Source: Streptomyces diacarni
Lineage (GTDB): Bacteria; Actinomycetota; Actinomycetes; Streptomycetales; Streptomycetaceae
Direction of reading: 5' to 3'
Length of the DNA stretch: 64,000 bases
Assembly (NCBI RefSeq): GCF_003323715.1
Contig: NZ_QOIN01000019.1
Location: forward strand, 1-64,000
Shown here: piece after piece, positions 25,440 through 34,249 of the stretch
How the letters are laid out: every line of letters begins with the position of its first letter
Position numbering within the stretch: the first letter of the stretch is position 1
Position numbers and translations under genes: made by a program
The notes under the pieces: generated by a model
The model's database searches: none
Told to the model about the DNA's origin: nothing
Seen by the model: the letters and a program-made list of their open reading frames with translations, nothing else

Positions 25440-26117
25440 TCAGGGGCGGGCGAGGCGCTCCACGAAACGGCCCGTCAGCGCCGTGGGTGCGGTGATGGCG
25501 GTGCCGACCACGACGCTGTGAGCGCCCAGGGCCAGGGCCTCGGCCGCCTCGTCGGGGGTGTTGATCCGGCCCTCGGCGACGACGGGCACGTCGAGCGCTT
25601 CGGCGAGGGCGGCGACCAGCCGCAGGTCGGGGCCGGCCTGCCGGGGCGTTCCCGGCACGTAGCCGGACAGGGTGGAGGAGACCAGGTCGGCGCCGTCGCG
25701 GGCCGCGGTGACGCCCTCCTCGAAAGTCGAGACGTCCGCCATGACCAGGGCGCCGGCCTGGTGGACCGCCGTGACGAGCTGGGCGAACGTGCTGCCGTCT
25801 GGGCGGGGCCTGTCCGTGGCGTCGGCGGCGACGACGTGGGCCCCGGCGTCCGCGACGGCCACGGCGTGGCGCACCGTCGGCGTGATGTAGACGCCGGTGT
25901 CGCCGTCCTTCCACAGGCCGATCACGGGCAGGGAGACGGCGGCGGTGACGGCGGCGACCACCTCGGGCTCGTTGACCCTGATACCCGCGGCCCCGCCGGC
26001 CGCCGCGGAGTGGGCGAGCCGCACGAGGGTGCCGGTCTCCCGCATCGGGTCGCCGGGCGGCGCCTGGCAGGAGACGATCAACCGGCCCTTGACGGCGTCT
26101 GCGACGGATGAGGTCAT
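25440..26117 (-). CDS. nanE: N-acylglucosamine-6-phosphate 2-epimerase (NanE)
   Basis: A 225-residue TIM-barrel that converts ManNAc-6-phosphate to GlcNAc-6-phosphate. The barrel strands are clear (IVSCQAPPG, IRVNEPEVV, VIGLWKDG, VVAADATDR, ALVMADVST, VVAEGRINTPDEAAEAL, HSVVVGTAITAP). The Lys in LWKD and the acidic AEGR segment match catalytic regions of the family. ATG at 26117 overlaps the stop of the upstream kinase gene (ATGA). The enzyme is almost diagnostic for acylmannosamine catabolism and anchors the interpretation of the whole operon. nagA/nagB, needed next, are not in the window. Confidence 0.92.
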   Translation of the reverse strand: MTSSVADAVKGRLIVSCQAPPGDPMRETGTLVRLAHSAAAGGAAGIRVNEPEVVAAVTAAVSLPVIGLWKDGDTGVYITPTVRHAVAVADAGAHVVAADATDRPRPDGSTFAQLVTAVHQAGALVMADVSTFEEGVTAARDGADLVSSTLSGYVPGTPRQAGPDLRLVAALAEALDVPVVAEGRINTPDEAAEALALGAHSVVVGTAITAPTALTGRFVERLARP

Positions 26118-27070
26118 CGTGTTTCTCCCGGGTGGTGGAGGGTGACGGTGCGGGTGAGCAGCGCGGCGCCGAGGACGGCAGCGTCCGGGCCGAAGCGGGG
26201 GCGCACGGGGCGCAGATCGCGCAGCGGCGGCATCAGCTCGGCGCGGAAGGCGTCGGTGAGCGCGGACCAGTAGCGGTCGCCGACGCGCGGGACACCGCCG
26301 CCGACGACGACCCGGTGCGGGCCCACGACGTTCGCGAGCCCGCCCAGGGCCCGGCCGGTGGCGCGGGCCCCGGTGGCGAGGGCGCGCTCCGCGGCGGTGT
26401 CGCCCGCCGAGGCGTGCGCGGCCACCGTCTCCAGGCGGTCGGCGCGGCGACCGCTCAGCCGCTCGTACAGCGCCGTCATGGCGGGCCCCGAGGCGATCAC
26501 CTCGAGATGCCCCGTGCCGCCGCAGGTGCACGGCAGACCGGCGGCCTCCGGGCTCGGCAGGTGGCCCAGGTGCCCGGCGATGCCCGCGCTGCCGTGCAGC
26601 ATCCGGCCGTCCACGGCCACCGCGCCCCCGATGCCGGTGCCGATCGCGGCGTAGACGAAGGAGTCCTGCGTATCATCCGGCGCCGGCAGCTCGGTGGCGG
26701 CGGTGGCGCGCACGTCGTTGTCGCAGGCGACCGGCAGTCCCGTGCGGCGGCTGAGGCCCGCCGCCAGCGCCGTACCGGCCCATCCCGTCAGGGAGTCGGT
26801 GGCGCTGGTGACGGTGCCGGTGCGCGGATCGATCACGCCGGCGGCGGCGACGCCGATCGCCGCCGCGCCGTCGTCGACCTCGCGCGCCGCGGCGGCCAGC
26901 GCGTCGAGGACCGCCTCGGCCCCCTCGCGGGCGGGGGTCGGCCGGTGGTGGTGCCGCAGTACCGCACCGTCGGGACCGACGAGCGCAGCGGCGATCTTGG
27001 TGCCGCCCAGGTCGAGGCCGATCACCGCCGTGGCGCGGGCGGCGGGCTGCGAGGTGCGGGCCGTGGTCAT
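26114..27070 (-). CDS. nanK: ROK-family sugar kinase, probable N-acetylmannosamine kinase
   Basis: A 318-residue ROK protein without a DNA-binding domain. The ATP phosphate motif is IGLDLGGTKIAAAL; the catalytic Asp is in VACDNDVRATAATE. The zinc site follows the CTCGGTGHLE pattern (PEAAGLPCTCGGTGHLE), with a single CxC in place of the longer CxCGxxGCxE set. Between lyase and NanE it should phosphorylate ManNAc to ManNAc-6-P. Both ends overlap neighbouring genes by 4 bp, so expression is tightly coupled. Specificity rests on context; glucokinase-like activity is possible. Confidence 0.88.
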   Translation of the reverse strand: MTTARTSQPAARATAVIGLDLGGTKIAAALVGPDGAVLRHHHRPTPAREGAEAVLDALAAAAREVDDGAAAIGVAAAGVIDPRTGTVTSATDSLTGWAGTALAAGLSRRTGLPVACDNDVRATAATELPAPDDTQDSFVYAAIGTGIGGAVAVDGRMLHGSAGIAGHLGHLPSPEAAGLPCTCGGTGHLEVIASGPAMTALYERLSGRRADRLETVAAHASAGDTAAERALATGARATGRALGGLANVVGPHRVVVGGGVPRVGDRYWSALTDAFRAELMPPLRDLRPVRPRFGPDAAVLGAALLTRTVTLHHPGETR

Positions 27071-28026
27071 CGGACGGTGGTCAGACCGGCGTCGCGCAGC
27101 CGCGCGCCGACCTCGGCGATCGCCGTGGCGTCCAACGGGATCTGCGGGAAGGCGGTGTCGCCGCACTCGATGACGCCCAGCAGCCGCAGGGCGGCCTTGA
27201 AGGCGCCGAGCGCGGAGGAGCTGCGCCCCATGTCCGCCTCGGGGCCTGCCTCCACCAGGGCGAACAGGGAGGTGAGCCGCTCCTGCTCCTTGGCCGCCAG
27301 CAGCCAGTCGCCCGACCTGGCCGCCTCCCACAGGCGCACGTAGCCGGCCGGGTCGACGTTGCCGAGGCCGGGGACCACGCCGTCGGCGCCGGCCAGCAGC
27401 GCCGCGTCCACGGTCAGTTCGGAGCCGGTGAGCACGGAGAAGCCGGGGGCGCATCCGGTGGCCCGCCCCTCGCGGCCGCCGAGCTCCACCAGCAGGCGGC
27501 GCAGCGACCCCTCGTCACCGCTGCTGTCCTTGAGCCCTGCCAGGGTGCCGTCCGCCGCGAGCTCGCGCACCAGGGCGGGGGAGAGCTTGCTGTGCACGGA
27601 GACGGGCAGGTCGTAGGCGAACAGCGGCAGGTCGACGCGGTCGCGGACGCGGCGGAAGTGTCCGGCGGTCTCGCGCAGGTGCGTGCGCGTGTAGAAGGGG
27701 GCGGTCGCCACGAGGCCGTCAGCGCCGAGCTTCTCCGCTTCGCGTGCGTGGTCGAGCACCCGGTGGGTCGTGGTGTCGATGACGCCGGCCAGCACCGGTA
27801 CCCGGCCGCCGACGGTCTCCACCACGGTCTTGAGGGCGGTGCCGCGCTGGCGGTCGGTGAGGTAGGCGACCTCGCTGGTCGAGCCGAGGGTGAAGAGCCC
27901 GTGCACTCCGCCGCCCAGCAGGTGCTCGACCAGCCGGGAGAGGGATGCGGTGTCGACCTCTCCGGCGCTGTCGAGCGGGGTGCACACGGGCGGGACGATC
28001 CCGCTCAGGGGCGCGGTCACAGGCAT
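27067..28026 (-). CDS. nanA: N-acetylneuraminate lyase-like aldolase (DHDPS/NAL superfamily)
   Basis: A 319-residue class I aldolase cleaving a sialic-acid-like substrate to pyruvate and an acylmannosamine. Superfamily features: GLFTLGSTSEVAYL (carboxylate-binding GST-x-E, with Ser where Gly is usual), FAYDLPVSV (Tyr of the YN/DxP motif) and the Schiff-base Lys in AGLKDSSGD. ATG at 28026 is preferred over TTG at 28041 since GGAG then has good spacing. First gene of the operon, divergent from the FadR-type regulator, with a 12-bp perfect palindrome between. The Ser substitution in the GSTGE motif makes a variant substrate possible. Confidence 0.85.
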   Translation of the reverse strand: MPVTAPLSGIVPPVCTPLDSAGEVDTASLSRLVEHLLGGGVHGLFTLGSTSEVAYLTDRQRGTALKTVVETVGGRVPVLAGVIDTTTHRVLDHAREAEKLGADGLVATAPFYTRTHLRETAGHFRRVRDRVDLPLFAYDLPVSVHSKLSPALVRELAADGTLAGLKDSSGDEGSLRRLLVELGGREGRATGCAPGFSVLTGSELTVDAALLAGADGVVPGLGNVDPAGYVRLWEAARSGDWLLAAKEQERLTSLFALVEAGPEADMGRSSSALGAFKAALRLLGVIECGDTAFPQIPLDATAIAEVGARLRDAGLTTVR

Positions 28027-28094
28027 GGTGGTACTCCACAAGTCGCTGAAGCGGGCGGCCGGTTGCCCGACGGGGCACCCGCGAACATAGGATG

Positions 28095-28106
28095 TAAGAC
28101 GTCTTA
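28095..28106. promoter_or_regulatory. perfect palindrome TAAGACGTCTTA, operator of the sialic-acid-type operon
   Basis: A 12-bp perfect dyad in the 197-bp divergent gap, 69 bp from the lyase start and about 118 bp from the regulator start. Its AT-rich ends stand out. GntR/FadR proteins bind short GTC/GAC-type palindromes; this site has GAC-GTC at its centre. Confidence 0.7.
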
Positions 28107-28223
28107 TGTCTGTACTCTAGGTGGCCCCGACACGTGTCATCAAGAGGTAATGGGTCACAATCCACAGCGGGCCGTCGGAGAACGGGTCACCGCAGCCGGG
28201 TCACCCGAGAAAGGAACGCACGC

Positions 28224-28913
28224 GTGCCACGCACCACGGTGTCTGAGGATCTGCAGGCGCGGATCCGGCAGCTGATCCTGGACCGCGGTCTGGGCCCGGG
28301 CTCGCCGATGCCCACGGAGACCGAGCTCGTGGAGCTCTTCGACGTCAGCAGGGTCTCGGTGCGCGAAGCGCTCAAGGCCCTTCAGGCCCTGCGCGTGGTC
28401 GAGATCCGGCGCGGCTCGGGCACGGTCGTCGGCTCGCTCTCCATGGCGCCCTTCGCCGAGGGGCTCGCGTTCCGCGCGGCGGTGCGCCACCGCCACGGCG
28501 AGGCGGGGCTGTACGAACTGATGCGGGTGCGCGAGGCGCTGGAAGCCGGCCTCATCGTCGGTGTGGCCGCCTCCGTGCCCGCCGAGGACCTCGACGTCCT
28601 CCGGGGGATCGTCGCCGCCATGGAGCGCGAGGCTCGCGACGAGGGCGGCATCGCCAGGGCCACCGACCGCGCCTTCCACCTGGCCCTCTACAGGTCGCTC
28701 GACAACCACCTGCTGAGCGAGGTGCTCGACGCCTTCTGGGCGGCCATGGAAAAGGTGCGCGGCGACTTCGACGGAGGCCATCAGGACCCGCTGATCACCT
28801 GCGCCCACCACCGGGAGATCGTGGACGCGGTCGCGGCCGGGGACGGCCCGCGCGCCGAACGCGCGATGCGCACCCACTTCGACGGCATCCGCGAACGGCT
28901 CCTCGCGGGCTAG
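28224..28913 (+). CDS. GntR/FadR-type regulator (FCD domain) of the sialic-acid-type operon
   Basis: A 229-residue regulator. Residues 5-70 form the GntR winged helix (GSPMPTETELVELFDVSRVSVREALKALQALRVVEIRRGSGT). The C-terminal all-helical FCD domain has putative metal-binding residues: Asp in RATDRAFHLALY and His in CAHHREIVDAV and RTHFDGI. GTG at 28224 follows GAGAAAGGA; earlier in-frame codons would add 30 basic residues. Divergent from the lyase gene across a perfect palindrome, in the position of NanR in other bacteria. The effector is probably the sugar acid or its breakdown product. Confidence 0.9.
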   Translation: MPRTTVSEDLQARIRQLILDRGLGPGSPMPTETELVELFDVSRVSVREALKALQALRVVEIRRGSGTVVGSLSMAPFAEGLAFRAAVRHRHGEAGLYELMRVREALEAGLIVGVAASVPAEDLDVLRGIVAAMEREARDEGGIARATDRAFHLALYRSLDNHLLSEVLDAFWAAMEKVRGDFDGGHQDPLITCAHHREIVDAVAAGDGPRAERAMRTHFDGIRERLLAG

Positions 28914-29105
28914 GGCGTCTCGTTCGGATCTTGCTGGGCTCGCGGGCCCCGGCACGCACTCTCGCGGCCGGGGGGACCCCCATCCTCCGCCTTGCGAGAC
29001 GGTGAGCGAACACTCTGCCCCACCGTGGCAGTTGGCCGCCAGCCGGCCTTCCAGGGGGGAGCGCGCGGGCGGAGCCACCGGCTCCCGATACCCGTGTCCG
29101 AGGTA

Positions 29106-29132
29106 TTGACCGGTCATTTGAGCCACTACTAC
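29106..29132 (+). promoter_or_regulatory. promoter with overlapping palindrome for the GntR/UTRA gene
   Basis: TTGACC at 29106-29111 is embedded in the perfect palindrome TGACCGGTCA (29107-29116); TACTAC at 29127-29132 is a possible -10 with a short 15-bp spacer. The ATG at 29142 is only ten bases further and lacks a clear ribosome site, so the transcript may be leaderless or nearly so. Autoregulation is suggested. Confidence 0.5.
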
Positions 29133-29141
29133 GGTCCTTTC

Positions 29142-29855
29142 ATGTCAGCGCCGTTGTACCTCCGGATCCGCAGCGAGTGGGAAGCCCGCATCAGATCCGG
29201 CGAACTGCCCCCCGGCTCCCGGCTCCCCACCGAGGCCGAGTTGCAGGAGCAGTACGGGATCGGCCGCGCCACCGCGCAGCGGGTCCTGCACGAACTGGCC
29301 CAGGCAGGGCTCGTCGAACGGCACCGCCGCCGCGGCACCTTCGTGGCGGACAGCGCCCGCAAGGAGAATCTGCTCAGATTCGTGAACCCCCGGCTGACAG
29401 GACCGGAGATCCCGGGACGGCACGAGGTCCGCAGCGCCGCCGTCGTCCGCGCCGCGGAGGTGACACCGCCGGTGGCGGGACTGGCGGACGACACGCCGGT
29501 CAACCACCTGGTGCGCCGCAAGTTCGACGTCGAGGAGACCCCTCTCGCCCTGGAGTACACCACCGTCCCCTTCGCGCTCGCCCCGCACCTGCTCGACGAG
29601 GACCTGGCCCACCTGACCCTCCTCTCCTACTTCCGCGCACACCGCGTCCCCGTGGCGACCTCGCGGATGTACCTCGACCCCGTACTGCTCGACGAGCGGG
29701 ACGCCGGGCTGCTCGCCTGCGACCCCGGCATCCCCGTGCTGCGGCAACGCAGGCTGACCTGGCTGGCGAACGGGGAGCTCGCCGAGGCGGCGGCGTACCT
29801 GCTGCGGCCCGGCCTCATGGAGTTCTACATCGAGCAGTCGGTCAGCGGTGACTGA
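29142..29855 (+). CDS. GntR-family regulator, HutC subfamily (UTRA domain)
   Basis: A 237-residue regulator. The N-terminal winged helix reads LYLRIRSEWEARIRSGELPPGS then LPTEAELQEQYGIGRATAQRVLHEL; the UTRA sensor domain follows (VNHLVRRKFDVEETPLALEYTTVPF, LLACDPGIPVLRQRRLTW). ATG at 29142 begins MSAPLYLRI and there is no Shine-Dalgarno sequence. It lies 51 bp ahead of the DAO-type oxidase gene in the same direction. It probably controls that gene and perhaps the symporter and second oxidoreductase. UTRA domains bind small sugars or amino acids. Confidence 0.9.
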   Translation: MSAPLYLRIRSEWEARIRSGELPPGSRLPTEAELQEQYGIGRATAQRVLHELAQAGLVERHRRRGTFVADSARKENLLRFVNPRLTGPEIPGRHEVRSAAVVRAAEVTPPVAGLADDTPVNHLVRRKFDVEETPLALEYTTVPFALAPHLLDEDLAHLTLLSYFRAHRVPVATSRMYLDPVLLDERDAGLLACDPGIPVLRQRRLTWLANGELAEAAAYLLRPGLMEFYIEQSVSGD

Positions 29856-29906
29856 CCACCCCACCCGTACCGCGTGCTCACGCGATCCTCCGTAAGGAGC
29901 TTGCTC

Positions 29907-31061
29907 ATGACGGCTTCCGCACCTCGTGTGGCGATCGTCGGAACCGGCGTCATCGGCGCCATGACGGCCTGGCAGCTGGCCATGCGGGGCGCCGACGTCC
30001 TCGCGTTCGACGCTTACGGGCGCGGACACGACCGGGGAGCTTCGGCCGGCGAGTCCCGCATCTTCCGCACCGTCTACAAGGAGGGCGCCTCCTACGTCCC
30101 GCTGCTGCGCCGATCCCACCGGCTGTGGCGTGCCCTGGAGGCGGACTGCGGCCGCTCACTGCTGACCCTGTGCGGCGGCCTGACCATCGGAGCGCCCGAC
30201 GAGCCCGACGTGGCGGCGGTGCGGCGCTGCGCCGAAGAGGCCGGGCTCCCGCACGAGGTCCTCGACGCGGCGGCCGCCGCCGAGCGCTACCCGCAACACC
30301 GGCTCGACCCGGGCGAGATCGCCGTCCGCGACCCCGACGCGGGCGTCCTGCGCCCCGAACCCTCGGTCCAGGGCGCGCTCGACGCGGCCGAGCGCCACGG
30401 CGCGCGGGTCCTCTCCTACCACCGCGTGGAGGAGTGCGCCGAAACGGCGGCCGGCTGGCGGGTCACGGCCGAGGGGCAGACCCACGAGGTCGACCACCTC
30501 GTGCTCACGCCGGGACCGTGGTCACCGCACCTCGCGCCCACGAGCGGCATCCCCGTGCGGGCGCGGCTGATCACCGCGTGCTGGTTCGCCGCCCGTGACG
30601 TGCCCGCCCACCAGCCGGAGCGCCTGCCCATCGCCATTCGCCGCCACCCGGACGCGGGCTTCTCCTGCTTCCCCGTCCTCGACGGCGTGGCCGTCAAGAT
30701 CGTGCCGCACCACCTCGGCTGGCCCGGACTCGACGACCCCGCGGCACTCCCGCGCAGCGCCGCCCCCGACCTCGCCCGCGCGGCCTCCGCCGCCGTCCGG
30801 CGCCTGCTGCCGGGACTGGCACCCGACCCCGTCCGCATCAGCACGTACGCGGAAGGGTTCACCCCCGACGAGCACCCCGTCGTCGGCCCGCTCCCCGGCG
30901 CGGCGAACGCCACCGTGGCGACCGGCTTCTCCGGGCACGGGTTCAAGCTCGCGCCGGTCTTCGGCCAGATCGCCGCCGATCTCGCCCTGAACGGCAGCAC
31001 GGAGCACGACATCACACCGCTCGACCCGCGGCGGTTCGCCCCGGCGGCCGCGCGGCGGTAA
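29907..31061 (+). CDS. DAO-family flavin oxidoreductase, sarcosine/N-methyltryptophan oxidase-like
   Basis: A 384-residue FAD enzyme similar to monomeric sarcosine oxidase. The dinucleotide motif is RVAIVGTGVIGAMTAWQLA; family segments include RGASAGESRIFRTVYKE and the C-terminal FTPDEHPVVGPLPG and TGFSGHGFKLAPVFG. The Cys that carries FAD covalently in MSOX, shortly before TPDEH, is absent here (the segment reads RISTYAEGFTPDEH), so the flavin is probably non-covalent. ATG at 29907 follows GTAAGGAGC. The linked symporter and second DAO enzyme suggest oxidative use of an imported amine or N-methyl amino acid. Confidence 0.85.
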   Translation: MTASAPRVAIVGTGVIGAMTAWQLAMRGADVLAFDAYGRGHDRGASAGESRIFRTVYKEGASYVPLLRRSHRLWRALEADCGRSLLTLCGGLTIGAPDEPDVAAVRRCAEEAGLPHEVLDAAAAAERYPQHRLDPGEIAVRDPDAGVLRPEPSVQGALDAAERHGARVLSYHRVEECAETAAGWRVTAEGQTHEVDHLVLTPGPWSPHLAPTSGIPVRARLITACWFAARDVPAHQPERLPIAIRRHPDAGFSCFPVLDGVAVKIVPHHLGWPGLDDPAALPRSAAPDLARAASAAVRRLLPGLAPDPVRISTYAEGFTPDEHPVVGPLPGAANATVATGFSGHGFKLAPVFGQIAADLALNGSTEHDITPLDPRRFAPAAARR

Positions 31062-31403
31062 CCACCGCCGCTGCCGGGCGCCGCGGTACCCCGCCCCTTC
31101 GTCCCGCGGCAACCGTCCCTGTTCAGCCCGCATCCCGCTCGCCCCGGTTCCCCACGCCCGTCCCGCCCTCGGCCGCACCACCGCCGCCGCGCACCCGGTC
31201 CGCGCCGCAGCGCTGGGACCTCCCACTCCCGAGCGTCTGCGCGCAGGCGCACCACCCCCGCCAGACCGTGCCCCTCCCGCTCACCGGGCACCGTCACCGA
31301 TCCGCCGCACCCACCGTCCCCGCCCCCTGAGCGCCCTCCCCGCACCGCCCGTGTGCCCGTCCGGGTCCGGGTGGTGGTCCCGCCATGTCCCTGGAGGCAT
31401 GCC
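31062..31403. other. C-rich intergenic region before the symporter gene
   Basis: 342 bp on the + strand strikingly rich in C and poor in A/T. I see no convincing promoter, operator or terminator. The frames through it have no recognisable product. GGCATGCC just before the symporter start is an 8-bp palindrome of doubtful meaning. Confidence 0.5.
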
Positions 31404-32861
31404 ATGCCCGGAAACTCCACCGGCCAGATCGTCGCCATCGTCCTCGCGAGCCTGCTCATCATCGCGCTCGGCGCCCTGCTGTCCCTGTACTTCGGCAAGC
31501 GGGCGAAGAACTCGGACGACTGGCTCGCCGCACCCGAGTCGCTCCCGCTCGGCGTCGTCGTGATCACACAGTTCGCCACCGCTGTCGGCGGCGGGGTGCT
31601 GATCGCCCACGTCGGCATCGCCTACGCGGCGGGCTGGTCCGTCTTCGCCTACGAGGGCTGCGTCCTGCTGGGCTTCCTGGGGCTCACCCTGATCGCCCGC
31701 TGGCTGCGCGAACAGCGGTTCACCACCGTGCCCGACATCGTCAGCAGACTGTTCGGCGCCAGCAGGCCGGTCACCGCGATGGCCGGAGTCGCGGCGCTCA
31801 TCGTGCCGTTCGGCTGGCTGGCCACCCAGTTCGTGGCCTTCGCCAAGCTGTTCGGCGAACTGACCGGCATCTCCTCGACGGTGCTCATCCTCACCATCAC
31901 GGCGGGCTCGCTCGTCTTCGTCCTGCCGGGCGGACTGACCTCCGTGGTGTGGACGGACTTCGTCTTCGGCATCTTCAAGATCGTCATGTCGCTGGTGGTG
32001 GCCGGCTACGCGATCCACCTCGCGGGCGGCTGGAGCGGAGTGACCGGCAGCGTTCCCGCACGCCTGTGGCAGCCCAGCGGGCTGACCGCGGCCGGCGGTG
32101 AACAGATCTGGCTGTGGGTGGCGGCCATCGTCCCCGGAACGCTGACCAACCAGCTCTACTTCCAGCGGGTGTTCGCCACCAAGAAGGTCTCCGACGCCCG
32201 CCGTGGCCTGGTGCTGTCCGGAGTGACGATCCTCGTCGGCGGCCTGTACGCCGGGTGCATCGGCCTGGCCGTGCGCGCCATGAACCCCGGCCTCGACAAC
32301 CCGGAGGACGCGGCGGGCTGGCTCATCACCCGGCTGCCCGCGGTACTGCTCGTCGTCTACGGAGCCTTCCTGGTCGCCACGATCATCTCCACCACGGGCG
32401 CCGCGCTGCAGTCCGTCGTCGCCAACGTGATCCGCGACCTCTACCAGAACGTCTTCGGCCGGGGCCGCGGAGACCGCGAGACCGTGTCGCTCTCCCGGAT
32501 CGTCACGGTGCTCGTGGCCGCGCTCGCCGCCACCCTGGCCATCCTCTTCCCGAGCGCGCTGGACTGGTTGGTCGCCAGCTACGCGTACTCGGCCGCCACC
32601 CTCGCCGCACCCGTCTTCGGCGGATATCTGCTGCGCCGGAGGTTCCCTCTGCGGCCGGCCGCCGCCCTGGCGAGCATGCTCGCCGGAATCGCCGGATGCG
32701 CGAGCGCCCAACTCCTCGACACGACCGTGCCGTACGCGGTCTACGGCATCGCCGCGTCGGTGCTCGCGCTGCTGGCCTTGCTGGTGCCGGGCGCGCGCGG
32801 CCGTTCCACCGGGCCACGCGCCTCGGACTCCGCCGAGCCGCTGTCCGTCCAGAAGGGGTGA
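31404..32861 (+). CDS. sodium:solute symporter family transporter
   Basis: A 485-residue membrane protein with about 13 helices in the LeuT-like SSS fold. Characteristic parts: GKRAKNSDDWLAAPESLPLGVVVITQFATAVGG at the first repeat, VWTDFVFGIFKIVMSLVVAG in the middle and a Ser/Thr-rich sodium-site stretch ATIISTTGAALQSVVANVIRDLYQ. ATG at 31404 is used because TGGAGG precedes it; the upstream frame is C-rich and non-hydrophobic. Between two DAO-family oxidoreductases in one direction, it is the likely importer of their substrate. Solute not assignable: proline, pantothenate, urea and amines are all family substrates. Confidence 0.88.
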   Translation: MPGNSTGQIVAIVLASLLIIALGALLSLYFGKRAKNSDDWLAAPESLPLGVVVITQFATAVGGGVLIAHVGIAYAAGWSVFAYEGCVLLGFLGLTLIARWLREQRFTTVPDIVSRLFGASRPVTAMAGVAALIVPFGWLATQFVAFAKLFGELTGISSTVLILTITAGSLVFVLPGGLTSVVWTDFVFGIFKIVMSLVVAGYAIHLAGGWSGVTGSVPARLWQPSGLTAAGGEQIWLWVAAIVPGTLTNQLYFQRVFATKKVSDARRGLVLSGVTILVGGLYAGCIGLAVRAMNPGLDNPEDAAGWLITRLPAVLLVVYGAFLVATIISTTGAALQSVVANVIRDLYQNVFGRGRGDRETVSLSRIVTVLVAALAATLAILFPSALDWLVASYAYSAATLAAPVFGGYLLRRRFPLRPAAALASMLAGIAGCASAQLLDTTVPYAVYGIAASVLALLALLVPGARGRSTGPRASDSAEPLSVQKG

Positions 32862-33020
32862 CGGAGGGGGCGTCGTCGACCGGTCGGGCAGAGCCGGCCG
32901 CTCGGCAGGAGACGCCCGGTCGACATGCCCCCGCCCGGCCGGCCGAAGCCGAGTGGCCGGCCGAAGCCACAAGGCGGGCAGGAGCCGCAAAGGCCGGAAA
33001 GACGCGAAAGGAAGACATCA

Positions 33021-34181
33021 GTGCGTATCGCTGTCGTGGGACTGGGAGTCATCGGGGCCGCCGCCGCGAGGTCGTTGGCGCTGGCCGGGGCGGAGGTGAC
33101 GGTCTTCGAGCGCACCGCGCCCGCGGCCGGCACCACCGGCACCACGTTCGCCTGGATCAACTCCCACCAGAAGAACCCGCTGCCCTACCACGAGCTCAAC
33201 GTCGCCGGGATCGCCGAGCACGAGGCTCTCCAGGGACCCGGCGGCCAGTGGTTCTTCCGTGGCGGCAACCTGGAGTGGGCGCACCCGAGCGGCCAGGCGC
33301 ACCTCGCCGCGGCGCTCGCGGAACTGCGCCGCCGCGACTACCCCGCGGAGTGGATCACGCCCGCGCAGGCCAGGAGACTGGTCCCGGACCTGCGCGTACC
33401 CGACGAGGTGAGCGACATCGCCTGGTATCCGCTGGAGGGTCACGTGCTGCCGGCCGCGCTGCTGGGCCGGCTGTGGGGGGAGGCGCGCGACCACGGTGCC
33501 GTACTGCGCTGCCCCGAGGAGGTCGTCGCCGTCACCGACGAGGGCGGGCGTGCCCGCCTGACCTCGGCGTCCGGCGAGAGCGAGTGCCACGACGTGGCCG
33601 TTCTCGCGGCGGGCCGCTGGAGCGAGGGCCTGGCGGGCGAGTCCGGGTTCGCCCTGCCGATGGCCGACCCGCAGGCCGCCGGATCGGCCACCGTCGGCCT
33701 GCTCGGCTACACGGCGCCGCTGGCCACCCGCCTGGGGCGGGTGCTCACCACTCCGGAGCTGAACGTGCGTCCCGAGGGAGGCGGCCGCCTGGTCGTGCAG
33801 GGCCTCGACCTCGACGCGGACGCCGACCCCGCCGCCCCACCGCCGCCCGACGGCGCGCACGCCCGTGAGCTGGTCGCGCGGCTGCGCGTGCTGCTGGCGG
33901 GCGCAGAGGGGGCCCGCCTGGAGTCCCTCCGCGTGGGGCAGAGGGCGATGCCCGCCGACGGCAGGACGGCCGCCGGGTTCAACGACGGTGGCTCCGTGTA
34001 CGCGATCGCCACGCACAGCGGGATCACCCTCGGTCCGCTCCTGGGCCGGCTGGCCGCGGAGGAGATCGTGAGGGGCAGGGAGAGCCCGCTGCTCACGGAG
34101 TTCCGGCCCGGCCGGTTCGCGGGTGTCGACAAGGGCGCCTTCGCCCCGCTCGCTCCGGCGCGGTTCGCGGGCCAGCAGTAG
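33021..34181 (+). CDS. second DAO-family FAD-dependent oxidoreductase
   Basis: A 386-residue flavoprotein of the D-amino-acid-oxidase/glycine-oxidase superfamily. N-terminal FAD motif: RIAVVGLGVIGAAAARSLALAGAEVTVFE; substrate-domain segments include TTFAWINSHQKNPLPYHELNVAG; the C-terminal FAD-contact segment reads YAIATHSGITLGPLLGRLAAEEI. GTG at 33021 follows GAAAGGAAG. It is only distantly similar to the oxidase at 29907 and probably acts on a different intermediate. A 15-bp terminator hairpin directly follows the stop and ends the symporter/oxidoreductase unit. Confidence 0.87.
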   Translation: MRIAVVGLGVIGAAAARSLALAGAEVTVFERTAPAAGTTGTTFAWINSHQKNPLPYHELNVAGIAEHEALQGPGGQWFFRGGNLEWAHPSGQAHLAAALAELRRRDYPAEWITPAQARRLVPDLRVPDEVSDIAWYPLEGHVLPAALLGRLWGEARDHGAVLRCPEEVVAVTDEGGRARLTSASGESECHDVAVLAAGRWSEGLAGESGFALPMADPQAAGSATVGLLGYTAPLATRLGRVLTTPELNVRPEGGGRLVVQGLDLDADADPAAPPPPDGAHARELVARLRVLLAGAEGARLESLRVGQRAMPADGRTAAGFNDGGSVYAIATHSGITLGPLLGRLAAEEIVRGRESPLLTEFRPGRFAGVDKGAFAPLAPARFAGQQ

Positions 34182-34188
34182 TGGCCGG

Positions 34189-34225
34189 CGCCGCCACGGG
34201 AGGCGCACCTCCTCCCGTGGCGGCG
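34189..34225 (+). terminator. 15-bp perfect hairpin after the DAO gene
   Basis: CGCCGCCACGGGAGG and CCTCCCGTGGCGGCG, loop CGCACCT. It starts 7 bp after the stop codon and lies ahead of the TetR promoter. Confidence 0.8.
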
Positions 34226-34249
34226 CGGGGGCCGGCAGCCGAGACGCCG

